NCBI RefSeq assembly: GCF_010183535.1
Contig: NC_071330.1
Coordinates: 8,289,717 to 8,353,716 of the forward strand
Length of the DNA: 64,000 bases
Direction: 5' to 3'
DNA from: Caenorhabditis remanei
Taxonomy: Eukaryota > Nematoda > Chromadorea > Rhabditida > Rhabditidae
The position numbers and the translations under genes are program-made. The notes below the pieces were generated by a model. The model made no database searches. It was not told where the DNA came from and saw only the letters and a list, made by a program, of their open reading frames with translations. Shown one piece after another: positions 36,365 through 46,846 of the stretch (its first letter is position 1; every line of letters begins with the position of its first letter).

Positions 36365-36715
36365 ACGGGGCGGAGCAAAGCGCTCTGAAAATCTGCTGGA
36401 AGCTAATTAGCAACTGATTTGCCAGTTAGAGAGCTTGGCTCCGCCCTTTTCCCAAAAGTTCATTTTCCAGGAGTTTTTTCCTCGGAATTTGTGGGGTCTT
36501 AAATACGCGAGACCCCACAAATTCCGAGGAAAAAAAAACTCCTGGGAAACGAACTCCTGGGAAAAAGGCGGAGCCAAGCGCGCTGATTGGCTAATCAGTT
36601 GCGCAACATTGCTAATTAGGATTTCAGCAGCCAATCAGCGCGCTTCGCTCCGCCTTTTTCCCAGGAGTTTTTTTCCTCGGAATTTTTGGGGTCTCAAATA
36701 CGCGCGCGCGAATTT
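36365..36715. repeat. Nested inverted repeats (MITE-like cluster) between rpb-2 and fsn-1
   Basis: Three copies of a module containing GGCGGAGC, AACTCCTGGGAAAA and TTCCGAGGAAAA alternate in orientation at about 36430-36575 and 36645-36710. A perfect local palindrome joins GTGGGGTCT and AGACCCCAC around 36498-36520. A related short hairpin starts at 36367. There is no coding capacity. It looks like one foldback element plus a partial copy. It lies in the spacer upstream of rpb-2 and downstream of fsn-1. Confidence 0.7.
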
Positions 36716-36737
36716 AGCAAGTGCGCTCTGTTGAACA

Positions 36738-38014
36738 TCAACCCATTTGGGGGCTTCCAACGTAGACCATTGTCACTTCTGTGTTGCCATATACAGCACA
36801 AACAGCAGGATAAAGTCGAAGTGGTGGAATATGACTGAATGCGATTCCCAGAAATTCTGAGTTTCGCTCAAAGTATGCAACGTGTTTATCGCAGTCGACC
36901 ACTAAACGGATTTTTTCTCCTACCTAAAGAAAACTGTAGTTACAGGAGAAATTGATGAAAATTAAGGTTTCAAAATGCGATTTTCAGTTTGAGTTATTTT
37001 ACCTCATATTTTGGTGGATTGTTTATTTTCGGATAAACTCCAAGTTGTGTTCCATTATGCATCAAAACATTGTCTACTAGATTCCATCCCCACGATTGAT
37101 CATCTGAGCCGAGAAGAGCGATGTAACCTGCACACTGAAGAGCAGCGTGCCTAGGCATATATTTGTTAGTTAATCACATAATCAATTCGGAGTTCCACTC
37201 ACTTTGTTGCAAACCCTACAACTGCAACTGTTCCTAAAGGCCCATCCCATGTGATATCGAATGCGTGAACCCCTTGAGATACACCTCGCTTTCCACGAAC
37301 TCCGTCGGTAGATTGAGCCACCGGTTGTCGATGTACTGTGAATCCATTGGTTCGGACATAGTTGTTTCGAGAGATATCGTCTGTGTTCCACGCGTAATAC
37401 CATGCTCTCAATTTTTTTCGCGCAGAGCCAAGTTCTGCGAATAAAAAAGGGTCGACAACAGCAGCTTCAGGAAGTTTAAGTGAGAGAAGTTGTTGCCAAA
37501 TGTCACTATCTTCCATAGCAAGAGCATTATTCCAGCTGTGGCATGTTAGCATCGCTGATCGAAGATCTATAAAATAAGATTAAAAATGTTCATTAAAAAA
37601 TTCTTGCCTTTTAGGGACAGGTACTGAAATATTTTATTCAGAACTTTCAGTGGGAGTCTCGAAGCTGAAACCTCAGGACGGCGTGGGGAACGACGTCGCC
37701 TCGGCGGAATACTACATGGAGTGAGTTGAGGAGGAGAGCCACCAGGGCTTCCAGGAGGTGGATTTCCTTCTCCATCACACTTCGCTACAGATGTCTTCCG
37801 CTCTTTCGGGCTTTCGACATTCTGAAAAGAATTGCGGATGTCGATTAATCAGGGTACACAATTTATGTTATTGCATTATTGTGTACTATTTATAATTATT
37901 AAAATTTGGTTTATCACTCAAACCTACATCGAGATCACTGCTTTTCATGGGTGTGGATGCAGCTAAATTGCATTGATCATCAGGGACAATTGTTTCATCT
38001 TCATTTTCAGCCAT
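36738..38014 (-). CDS. fsn-1: F-box/SPRY synaptic protein FSN-1 (FBXO45 family)
   Basis: Five exons: 38014-37928, 37821-37608, 37566-37203, about 37150-37003 and about 36923-36738, about 330 residues. A Pro/Arg-rich N-terminal stretch precedes the F-box ([20 protein letters not shown], then [12 protein letters not shown], near residues 85-130). The SPRY domain follows: [35 protein letters not shown] and [22 protein letters not shown]-1/FBXO45 works with the PHR ligase RPM-1 to control synapse formation. Intron 2 starts with GC instead of GT (AAAAG|GCAAGA) and keeps the F-box in frame, so it is a GC-AG intron. The start lies 297 bp after the mrpl-3 stop, compatible with an operon. Confidence 0.93.
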
Positions 38015-38310
38015 TTTGGGTTTAGTAGATCGTCAATCCCGTTTCAGTTTACCAGAAGTCATTGATGAACTGCCTGTTCAATTCGTACTATAACAAGAAA
38101 ATAAGGTACTTGGAGATAAATCTTTGGTTCAGCTACCATCAGTGAAAGAAAAAACCATCGCATAAACAAATATTGCATTTTATATGCAGTTAAACAAAAA
38201 TCAGTTAACAATTAAACTACCTCATTACGAATAGAAAACCTAGGGAGAAAAGTTTTAATAAAAAACAAATTAAAGAAAACACCGTATCTTGTCTAGAAAT
38301 GTAATGCAAA

Positions 38311-40746
38311 TCATTTTTTAACTTTCGCAATTTTAGCTTTGGTCTTATCTCTTCCTGTTGCTCTCTTGGCATCAGCATCAGTGAAAACTATAGATGGAGA
38401 CGTGAATCGAAAAAGTTTTGAAGAAAAAGTTTCGTTGAAAAGTAGATTTTTTGGCACAACTATTTCGTCAGGCGACAGTTCGGATTCTTCTTGAATGGTT
38501 TCGAGCGTTGGAGCCCATGTTGGTACTGGCCCGGACTGAAAATAATAATAATTAAATGAGTTCAGCACCGAACATTCTTTTAAACACTTCCTCGAAAGGA
38601 GAATTCGTAGTATTTTACACATGTTCTGATCAGTACCTTTAACCGTTTTTCATCCTGAAGACAATCCTTGAGTAAAAGTGTTTCGCCAATGTCGCCAGGC
38701 ACTGATCCTTTCACATATATTACTTGTTTATCGTTGTTGATTCGGACAATCTGAAAAAGAATGAACTCTAATCATCTTCTGGGCAGCGAATATGATTTCC
38801 ATACTTGCAACCGGGCCGAGTCCGGGCCGTGAGCGGGCCATAGAATAACTCGCTTCAAAATGAAATTAGGAGGCGATCAAACCTGTCAAATTGTATATCT
38901 CGGTGAGCTCTACTCGATTCTATTTTCATTTTCACCATGAGTTTAGTGAGAGCCGCGGTACAATCCATTTAGTGGCCGGGCCGTGATTCAAGGCCCGGCC
39001 ACTAAATGGATTGTACCGCGGCTCTCACTAAACTCATGGTGAAAATGAAAATAGAATCGAGTAGAGCTCACCGAGATCTACAATTAGACAGGTTTGATCG
39101 CCTCCTAATTTCATTTTGAAGCGAGTTATTCTATGGCCCGCTCACGGCCCGGACTCGGCCCGGTTGCAAGTATGATGATTTCACCTCAAGACCAGAAACC
39201 GTTCTCCACTCGTAACCCATATGTCCTGGCATTCTTTTGCCCGGCCAGATTCTTGCATCTCCTACAGATCCCACTGAACCGATTCTTCGATGCGACTTGG
39301 TTGTTCGTCTGGTAGGTTGTCCACGCATTCCCCATCGATGCATACCTCCCTAAAACAATACATTGAAATCGATATACTCTTTGAAATCCTTAAAATCCTC
39401 ACTATCTTTCCATTCTAATTGAATAAAATACACGTTATTTACCTGAAATCCCCAATCGATCGTTTTTCCGGTAGCGGTAACATGCTGACCGACAGCAAAA
39501 TGGCGAGCATCCAATGGCTGTCCAGCATGTGGTAGAGCGTCTTCAGTTACCAAGAAACATCCAAGTTTTTCTAAAGTAAAGAAATTGGGTCTGGAAAACG
39601 AACAATGTTTTCTCTTCAAAATATATTCTCAATTTTTCAAAAGTTCGTTATTTACCTTTTGTTGGAACTCCAGCTCTAGCGAACTGCCTGCGATACGCCA
39701 ATGTGTATTTGGTGGGATCATCATTCCCTGCACCAACTGTTACTCTCCACATTGGACCATGTCGATTGAAAGCTTTTCTTTTTCCTACTGCTGATGCTTT
39801 ATACCACGAATCAGGTGATGTCACACTAACAACATGATTTTCATCGACTTCAAGAACAGTACAAAGAATCCGGTTCCCATCATTCGTCCACTGAGGAAGC
39901 ATTCCAATTTTCCGGACAACGAGACCGACACGACGAGACGAATGGGGAATATCGATGATGGCGACATTTGTTTCTTGAGAATCGCTACGTGCCAATGCTG
40001 AGGCGGCAAGTGTTTCCTTTTTTATGACATTGTCCAGAAGATTTCTGGAACATCCTAATGAAAGCGTATAAAGGGACTCCGAAGTTTTATCGATTATTTC
40101 CAGACTTGCAACGGGCCGGGCCGGGCCGGGCCGGGCCGGAATGAAAATTTCTAGGGCCCGGCCCGGTGGGCCCGGAAGTTCAGTACTGAAAAAATTCAAA
40201 TTTTTTTTTCGAAAATTTCCCGATTTTTTTTGAAAAATATTTCTTAAAAACAATTTTTTGTAGGTTTCGAAGGCTTTTGAAAAATATACTTGAGGAAAAA
40301 TATGAAAAATTTTCAGAAAATAAATTTTTGGACAAAAAATTGTAGTGAAAAAAGTTCAAAAATTCAAATCCGGGCCGACCGGGCCGGGCCGGCCCGGAAT
40401 TTTGCAAGTCTGATTATTTCTAACCAGCTGAGGCTGGCGCGCCGTCGGCGCATTTTCTCACGGCTACGCCACCCAAGTTCATGCGAGAACTTTTTCGATG
40501 ATAATTCATATTTTTGGTCCACTTGCCTTTTATATAAATGAATGATAATATTAAAACTTACTTTGTTTTTTGGCTCAGGTCGAAACTGTTTTTCGGAATA
40601 TGTTCTTTTATAGGTGGAAGCCATGGAACTGGTGTCAAAGTTCTTCGGCGGCCTCTCTGTTGACTGATGTACCCACTATTCGCCAATAAAATCCGACCGG
40701 CCCATTCTTGTGTAGTACTCGCACTGGATATCAGTGAACGGAGCAT
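38311..40746 (-). CDS. mrpl-3: Mitochondrial large ribosomal subunit protein L3
   Basis: Six exons: 40746-40562, 40044-39656, 39570 to about 39445, 39349-39185, 38750-38637 and 38535-38311. The Ser/Arg-rich N-terminus ([20 protein letters not shown]) fits a mitochondrial targeting sequence. The L3 core shows [43 protein letters not shown] and [13 protein letters not shown], where bacterial and organellar L3 contact 23S-type rRNA near the peptidyl transferase centre. The end is a Lys-rich tail ([12 protein letters not shown]). Introns 1 and 4 each contain a hAT-type MITE; the one in intron 4 sits 10 nt from the 5' splice site. Confidence 0.93.
38800..39174. mobile_element. hAT-type near-perfect palindrome in intron 4 of mrpl-3
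   Basis: A 375-bp element with ends CATACTTGCAA and TTGCAAGTATG. The two arms of about 183 bp differ at only about two positions and are separated by about 9 bp. An 8-bp duplication, ATGATTTC, flanks it at 38792-38799 and 39175-39182. The right-hand duplication abuts the GT of the mrpl-3 donor (39184-39183). The strong self-complementarity suggests recent insertion. It has no coding capacity. Confidence 0.9.
40101..40412. mobile_element. hAT-type MITE in intron 1 of mrpl-3
   Basis: A 312-bp element with ends CAGACTTGCAA and TTGCAAGTCTG, runs of GGGCCGGGCC near both ends, and an 8-bp target duplication ATTATTTC at 40093-40100 and 40413-40420. The interior is AT-rich with inverted symmetry. 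It has no coding capacity. Confidence 0.85.
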
Positions 40747-41299
40747 CTAGAAACAAGAATTGGAAAAAATCTTGCACGAGCACTATTCGCAAAGAACGAA
40801 AAAAACGTGGACCAGGGTAAGAACAAAACAATAAAAGCAAACAAACTAACTAAATCTGATATAAAATAAAAACAGATTGATATGAAAACAGAGAACAAGA
40901 GCAACTGAATCAATCTGAGACTTGAAAAACGGAAATTACAAACGGCTCGCGCTCTATCAATTTGAATAAAACAACACAATTTTGCCACAAAACTAGTTGA
41001 ATAAAGAAAGATTTCTACCTTTACACTCCGACAAAACTAAAATTTAAATTCGAAACTTGAAATTTCATAATGTTTTCATGTGAAATTAAATCAATGCTCA
41101 CTCAAGAAAATGGATTCACAAGCTGCTAAAGTGGGCGCGGAGGCGGAATACGGGAGCATCGTTGTTTCCCAGAAGCCGAGAACATAAGGACAAGAAGTGG
41201 AAGAAATAGTCTTCGGGATGTGATGCACACCAAATAAGCGTTATTTAATCTACAAAAAGCAGCAAAGCTAATTAAGAATTCAAAACAATTAGTATTTAT

Positions 41300-44117
41300 T
41301 TACAAACATGAGTCGAGTACTGAGAAAATAGGCCAGACAGTCAAATCTTGTTCGTTCTTCAAATTTTCAATCGCAGTGCCAACTTCAAATATTGCAGACT
41401 TTTGCAGAAAATGCGGCAAAAGTTCGGGGGTAAACTGTGCGATTAATCTAAGAAAAACTTTGATTTGGCTGCTACGTCCAAAATTAAACTTGGCGAGATG
41501 AGTGAATGAGGAGATCTGGAAAAATAAGTTTCTCAAAGGAAATCTATGGATGCATACCAGAAATACTTGTCGTTTGAGTGTGAGTTGATGTGGAGAAGTT
41601 TTAACTCGCGCTTTCTCTGTGGCTGAGTATAATCGACACTTAAATTTAGAAAAATAAAATTTAAAGAGCATTGCTGACCTACTTTTCTAGCTAAGTCTTG
41701 ATAGGTTTCAGAATCACCAAGCGTCACTTGCATTGCTGTTTCCGGGCCAACGCGATTCCTTCCTAAACCCACGGCTTCATCAGAAATGTCAACTCCCACA
41801 CCAGAGTCTAGTCCAGTTTCCGTATTTGACGTGGTGGCAATAGGACTGTGTGAAAACTTGTTGTTCACAAGTTCGTCAGATATGCTCGAAGTTTCATTTT
41901 TATTTAACTCATTTATATCTGATTTTTCGGAATCTTCGAATAAGTGAGAATAGCTCTCCGGCATTTCTAATACTAAATTACTTTCTGTACTCTCTGCGTG
42001 CACAGTTTCCTCAAAACGTGCAGAAGTGTGGTCTTCGCCTTGTTCCTTTTTGTCATCTACGTCTGAATCAAGCGGATTGCCAGTCAACCCGACAGCTTTC
42101 GAAAATATGCTTGTTGTTGTTCGATCCACCTCGTATTCGAATTTTTCATTTATGGAACTGGATTCCTTGAAGCATGTGACGAGTAGGAATTCGTCAATTT
42201 TTGAAGATGACTTCCTGACTATAGGAAAGCAATGAATGGAATTAAGACATGCCAGGTTTTCCATAGGAGATACAACTATTCCGTGAGTCTGAAACAAGCA
42301 ATCATGTAGTAGTCACACTAATTGATTTTTAGAGGAATAGAGTCAAATCACAGCGTAACACACTCGGATCAGGTTTTACATTTCGTTCCCCGAGTATTCG
42401 GGTTTTCTCACTCGTACCTTTTCCGCTTCTGCTAGAACTTGCTTTGCCACAAATTTCCTGTTTCGCTCGTTCACGAACCGAATAAGTTTAGAGTTGATTA
42501 AGAATTGGAAAGCATCTATATCATCAACATGGTCATGGGCATTTTCGTAAAATGATGGCAAGTATACAGAAGTCTTATGGCCGTCGAGAATGAAATGTAA
42601 GAGAATCTCGAGGAGAGTTCTTGTTTGCATATTCTGAAAGCATTTTCGCATAAACTGGCTAATATTGTTTGAACATACAGGTAAGGGGAACTCGGTTGAA
42701 GAGGAAAACATGCCAAGGTATGCCAGACCATCTGAAGAAAGACATTTCATATTAGCTCTAGAGCTTTGTGATACTCAGCAGCTGGCTAATTTTTTAATAA
42801 AAGTTAGCTCACCTATGAATACTGGTCTCAGTTTCCAGTCAGTTTCTCTTTGACACATAATTGAGGAATTTTCTAATTCAATAAATCTGTTCCAAACCAA
42901 AGACAATTCATTATTTTTTATCAGTTTCAATCGTTTGTCCTTATCGAATCGACAGTTGAACTTCAGAATCATTAGACGGAAGGTCTTCTCCAGAGAGTCG
43001 TCGAATTTCCCAAAGTGGATGAGCCAAAGAATTTCTTGCAGATTAAGTAATATCTCCAGCCGTTTTTTTCGATTTCTGCTCTCTTCAGTAATGCCCGTGT
43101 ACGATTCCAATACTGCTTGACGTTTTTTGACAAGTTTATCACAGTGCTCAACGACAGCTGACAAGTTTAAATTTGTCAATGAACAATGGTTGGAGTCGTT
43201 TCTGAAATCGACTTTGATTCGAATGATTATATTTGAATTATTTATCATAATTTCATAGCATGACTATATCATTTTAACGATAATAGCCAGCGAAACATTC
43301 TAAACCAACTTTTTCGGAAAAATCATATCGAAAATCTCAGTAGCAGTTCCACATTCATGTCTGTCGTATCCACATAAATTCTTAGGATATGGCCGTTGTG
43401 GAGTGTCTCCTTCGATAATCTTACGCGGTTTGGAAACAAATTGTCTGTTTACCTGAAAAGTTCAATGAAGTGTGATAATGATGCCATTTGAGTACCATTG
43501 ATTTATTAGTCTGTTGTCTGTTTGATCCCAATTTCTTCAAGTCTCGTAGAAGCTTTGAATAATGTTTGAGCTCATCGGAATCATGTGGACTTTGACTGAA
43601 AAAAGACAATTTCTGAACCTCATCTATATATGATCACTACATTGTGCCAGTATTTTTTGAGTTATCTTCATCTTCCGTGTCGTCACTGTCGATGATAACA
43701 TCGCCGGGGTGTAGGTACATCTGAAGTTTTGATAAAGCAGATGAGACATCGGATTCATCTTACCGTGTCGAAATCTAAAATGTGAGAAGTGCTGACGACA
43801 CCGTTGAGTTTAAAAACAGTCTCAGATTCTCTCATCGAATGAGTGTTTTGTGAGCGTCTGGAGTTTATGGTCTTCGGGAGTGAATCTAGTTTGACCACTT
43901 TTTTCGAGGACTTTTTTTTATTTCTGTTCTGTTTCGAGCAGTTGTATTTTTTAGTAATATTAGTTTGCCTTGTCATTGTTTTCGATGATTGTTGCCTGAT
44001 AATATTTTCAGTTTAAAATTATGATTTCGAGGTTCGAACCTACGGGGTTTCATCGTCAGCTTGGCCGGTCAATTGACCATCGCTGTTAAGTATAACAGAA
44101 GGGTTTATGACGAACAT
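41300..44117 (-). CDS. Uncharacterised acidic protein, multi-exon
   Basis: Reading frame joins across introns from an ATG at 44117: MFVINPSVILNSDGQLTGQ, then a Lys-rich exon (to about 43755) and an acidic exon (GDVIIDSDDDTEDEDNS). Further exons lie at about 43600-43500, 43450-43330, 43200-42810, 42750-42420, 42290-41700, 41640-41560 and 41515-41300. The middle part is helical and well ordered (RLEILLNLQEILWLIHFGKF, TLLEILLHFILDGHK). It is followed by a Ser/Glu-rich disordered stretch and a C-terminal helical block (FLRLIAQFTPELLPHF). I recognise no domain. By position it would match C. elegans C26E6.7, which I believe is eri-9 (an enhanced-RNAi gene), but this is recollection plus synteny only. 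The internal exon boundaries given here are approximate. Confidence 0.65.
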
Positions 44118-44146
44118 CTAAAACAGTATTTATTTAATCTTGAGTA

Positions 44147-44351
44147 TTACCCATCCGCCGGTGGCTGACCACTCGCTCAAAATTCGGCCCGGGGACGCGA
44201 AGTGGGTCTCGTTGCGGAATTTCGATTTACGGCGGCTCTTGACCGTACTTTCGCCATAAAAAAGTTTTATACTACGGTCTTCGCGTCGATGCCCACTCCG
44301 CGACCCCGGGTCGAACTTTGAGCGAGTGGTCAGCCACCGGAGGATGGGTAA
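44147..44351. mobile_element. TA-flanked MITE, copy A
   Basis: A 205-bp element bounded by TTACCCATCC and GGATGGGTAA, with inverted ends of about 45 bp (sharing GGTGGCTGACCACTCGCTC) and TA on both sides (44145-44146 and 44352-44353). TA duplication and TIRs fit a Tc1/mariner-type non-autonomous element. By eye the sequence is the same as the reverse complement of copy B at 44420-44624. Confidence 0.85.
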
Positions 44352-44419
44352 TAGTTATCAATCGCAACTATAAATTGATCTTTTGTGAATGCAAGAATTG
44401 GTTTACAAACAAGTTTTTA

Positions 44420-44624
44420 TTACCCATCCTCCGGTGGCTGACCACTCGCTCAAAGTTCGACCCGGGGTCGCGGAGTGGGCATCGACGCGAAGACCGTAGT
44501 ATAAAACTTTTTTATGGCGAAAGTACGGTCAAGAGCCGCCGTAAATCGAAATTCCGCAACGAGACCCACTTCGCGTCCCCGGGCCGAATTTTGAGCGAGT
44601 GGTCAGCCACCGGCGGATGGGTAA
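44420..44624. mobile_element. TA-flanked MITE, copy B, inverted relative to copy A
   Basis: Same 205-bp length as copy A and, read by eye, its exact reverse complement, with TA at 44418-44419 and 44625-44626. The two copies are separated by 68 bp, so the locus forms a long hairpin between the uncharacterised gene and the GTPase gene. Confidence 0.85.
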
Positions 44625-44798
44625 TATATTCGAATATTCGAAACATTTCAAATGTGACCTGTGGCCGAATATGTCCATCTTCTAGGCCACGGACCTGATA
44701 TTTATTTTTAGTAACTAAATTTAGTCCGTTTTTTTAGTCTCACTTCTGCGTTTTTCAAATGCTGTTTCTGATTGTATTCATTCACAGAATTTTCCTCA

Positions 44799-46320
44799 AT
44801 GCGTTTGTCAGGTGTACTCCGTGAAACAATTTCTCAAGTCCAAAAACTTATTAAAGATGACTTGAACATTTTGAAAGTCGATAAATATATTGTGAACGTC
44901 AAAGCGGGCATGGGAGGCGCAGGTTTAGCAAGGTAAGTAAACATGCATTGAAAAATATATCACACTAAATTTCAGACACGATGGGGTGGGAGGAAATGGA
45001 GGAGATGTTTACTTCGTTGCCAAACCAAATCTTGCTTTTTCAGACATCAAAAAACGATTGAAAAGCAAAATGAAAGTGAGAGATGCTTGAAATGTAGCAG
45101 CTGAACATTATACTAAGATGTTTGTTATTCTAGATCAGGGCAGACAATGGTGAAGCAGCTACCAAAATTTCTTTGATTGGTCAGCATGCGAAACATCAAT
45201 ATTTTGACGTCCCTATTGGAATTGAGGTTGTCAACAGAGAAAACAATTCTTTGATTTCTCGATGTTCGAAACCATTCCGTCGATATTTGATCGCACGAGG
45301 AGGACAAGGTGGCTATGCCAAGCTGAATTATAAGTGTGTTTTGTTTATTTACTGTTCGATACATTTCCTGTTTAGGGGAACAAAAGGAGACATATTTGAT
45401 GTAGAACTGCATCTGAAACTGCGTCCGAACATTGGCCTACTTGGCTTTCCGAATGCGGGTAAATCAACCCTTCTGAAGGCGTTGGTACCAGAGAAGTCAG
45501 TAAAAATTGCTGATTACGCATTCACTACAGTTAATCCTCAAGTTGCTTTTTATAAAAATGAAACAAACAGTGATGGTTTTAATTTAGAAGGTTAGTTTAA
45601 TTTTTTTAACCATGCGGCACTTATATATATCCTTTCTTCAGATCCTCCATACACTTTATCCGTAGCTGATCTACCAGGAATCATTGAAGGTGCTTCGAAA
45701 AATCGTGGTCGAGGATACCAATTCCTGAAACATTTGGAGTATGCTGATATTATAGTTATGGTTATCGATTCTCAAGGATTCCAATTGAAAAATGAACTAG
45801 ACTGTCCATTCAGGTAACTTGAAGCGAACATTCGAAAAACAACCGTCTTACTCGCAGAAACGCGCTGGAATCAGTTTCTCTACTCAACAAAGAAGTGGAG
45901 TTATATGATCAAAAATTGGCCAGAAAACCTATTGTTTGTGTACTAAACAAAGTTGATGCTTTAAATGAAGAAAAGAAGAAGGTAAAACAATATTGAAAAT
46001 TGGGACTCTACGAATGTATTGTTCATAGTTGTCATAGCCAGTATCATAGTTTCATTTTTAAAGCATTTTTTTGAAAATTTCAGCAAATCAACGCACTTGC
46101 TTTGTCTCTTCAATCCCAAAAATGGATCGATAATGTTTCAGAGGAACTACGGCCGAATACCCCTATGCGGTTTGAACATGTTGTACAGCTAAGCGCAAAA
46201 AGTGGTAAAATCAAAGAATTCAAGAAAGTGTTAAATATAATGAAGCATCATCTACATGAACTCAAAGATGTAAAAGAAGATCCAATGGAAAGTCAGAATA
46301 AGAGAAAAGTGTATATCTAA
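44799..46320 (+). CDS. Obg-family GTPase, GTPBP10-like
   Basis: Seven exons: 44799-44932, 44976-45075, 45134-45333, 45376 to about 45590, 45642-45813, 45858-45981 and 46084-46320, about 393 residues. The N-terminal Obg fold is glycine-rich: [27 protein letters not shown] and [13 protein letters not shown]. The G domain has Walker [19 protein letters not shown] (G3), NKVD (G4) and LSAKSG (G5), all intact. Obg proteins assist large ribosomal subunit assembly; GTPBP10 acts on the mitochondrial subunit and GTPBP5 is its paralogue, so either assignment is possible, with location not shown by the sequence. The polyadenylation signal AATAAA overlaps the stop region (46318-46327). Confidence 0.88.
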
Positions 46321-46846
46321 TAAATAAAAATGTTCATTTTGTTATTGTTTCTTGAGATCGGATTGAGATTATTCAATAACTTGTGAGCCTGACAAGCATA
46401 TAATTTCATTAATTTTTTTTTGAAATATTTCATCGATTCGTCGTTTTAAACGCATTTTTATTAACTTGGCTTTTTCAAACTCCCGCGCAAAAAAAGCAAG
46501 GGCCGTGACCGAGTGACCTAGAAGCCACCGAGGTCGATGTTAGTCCGTTGCCGTTTTTCGCGGCGGGCCACCCGCTGAACGGCGGTTTCTCTGCCATATT
46601 TTCGGGGGTTTAAACGTATTTTAATTTACAAATATAGTTTTTATTAATCAAAAATTGAAACAGTTTATTTCGAAATTACAATAATTGTTATTATTTTCAC
46701 TCTAAGGATTGGATATTTATATTTATTCACTTGATAAGGCACAGTCAAGTAACGCTATTAAAAAAAACCGAGTTTCAGACTTCACAAGTCGGCTGAAAAT
46801 TGCAAGCTCTTTGCAATATTCTCCGCATGCAATAGACTGATGGGAA
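46321..46846. other. Intergenic region upstream of set-2
   Basis: AT-rich except for a GC-rich segment at about 46490-46610. That segment may be part of the set-2 promoter; I recognise no element in it. The GTPase polyadenylation signal lies at its left end. Confidence 0.45.

Noticed and set aside
44020..44045. GGTTCGAACC resembling a tRNA B box
   Set aside because: It lies in an intron/exon junction of the minus-strand gene, and no acceptor, D or anticodon stem can be drawn around it.
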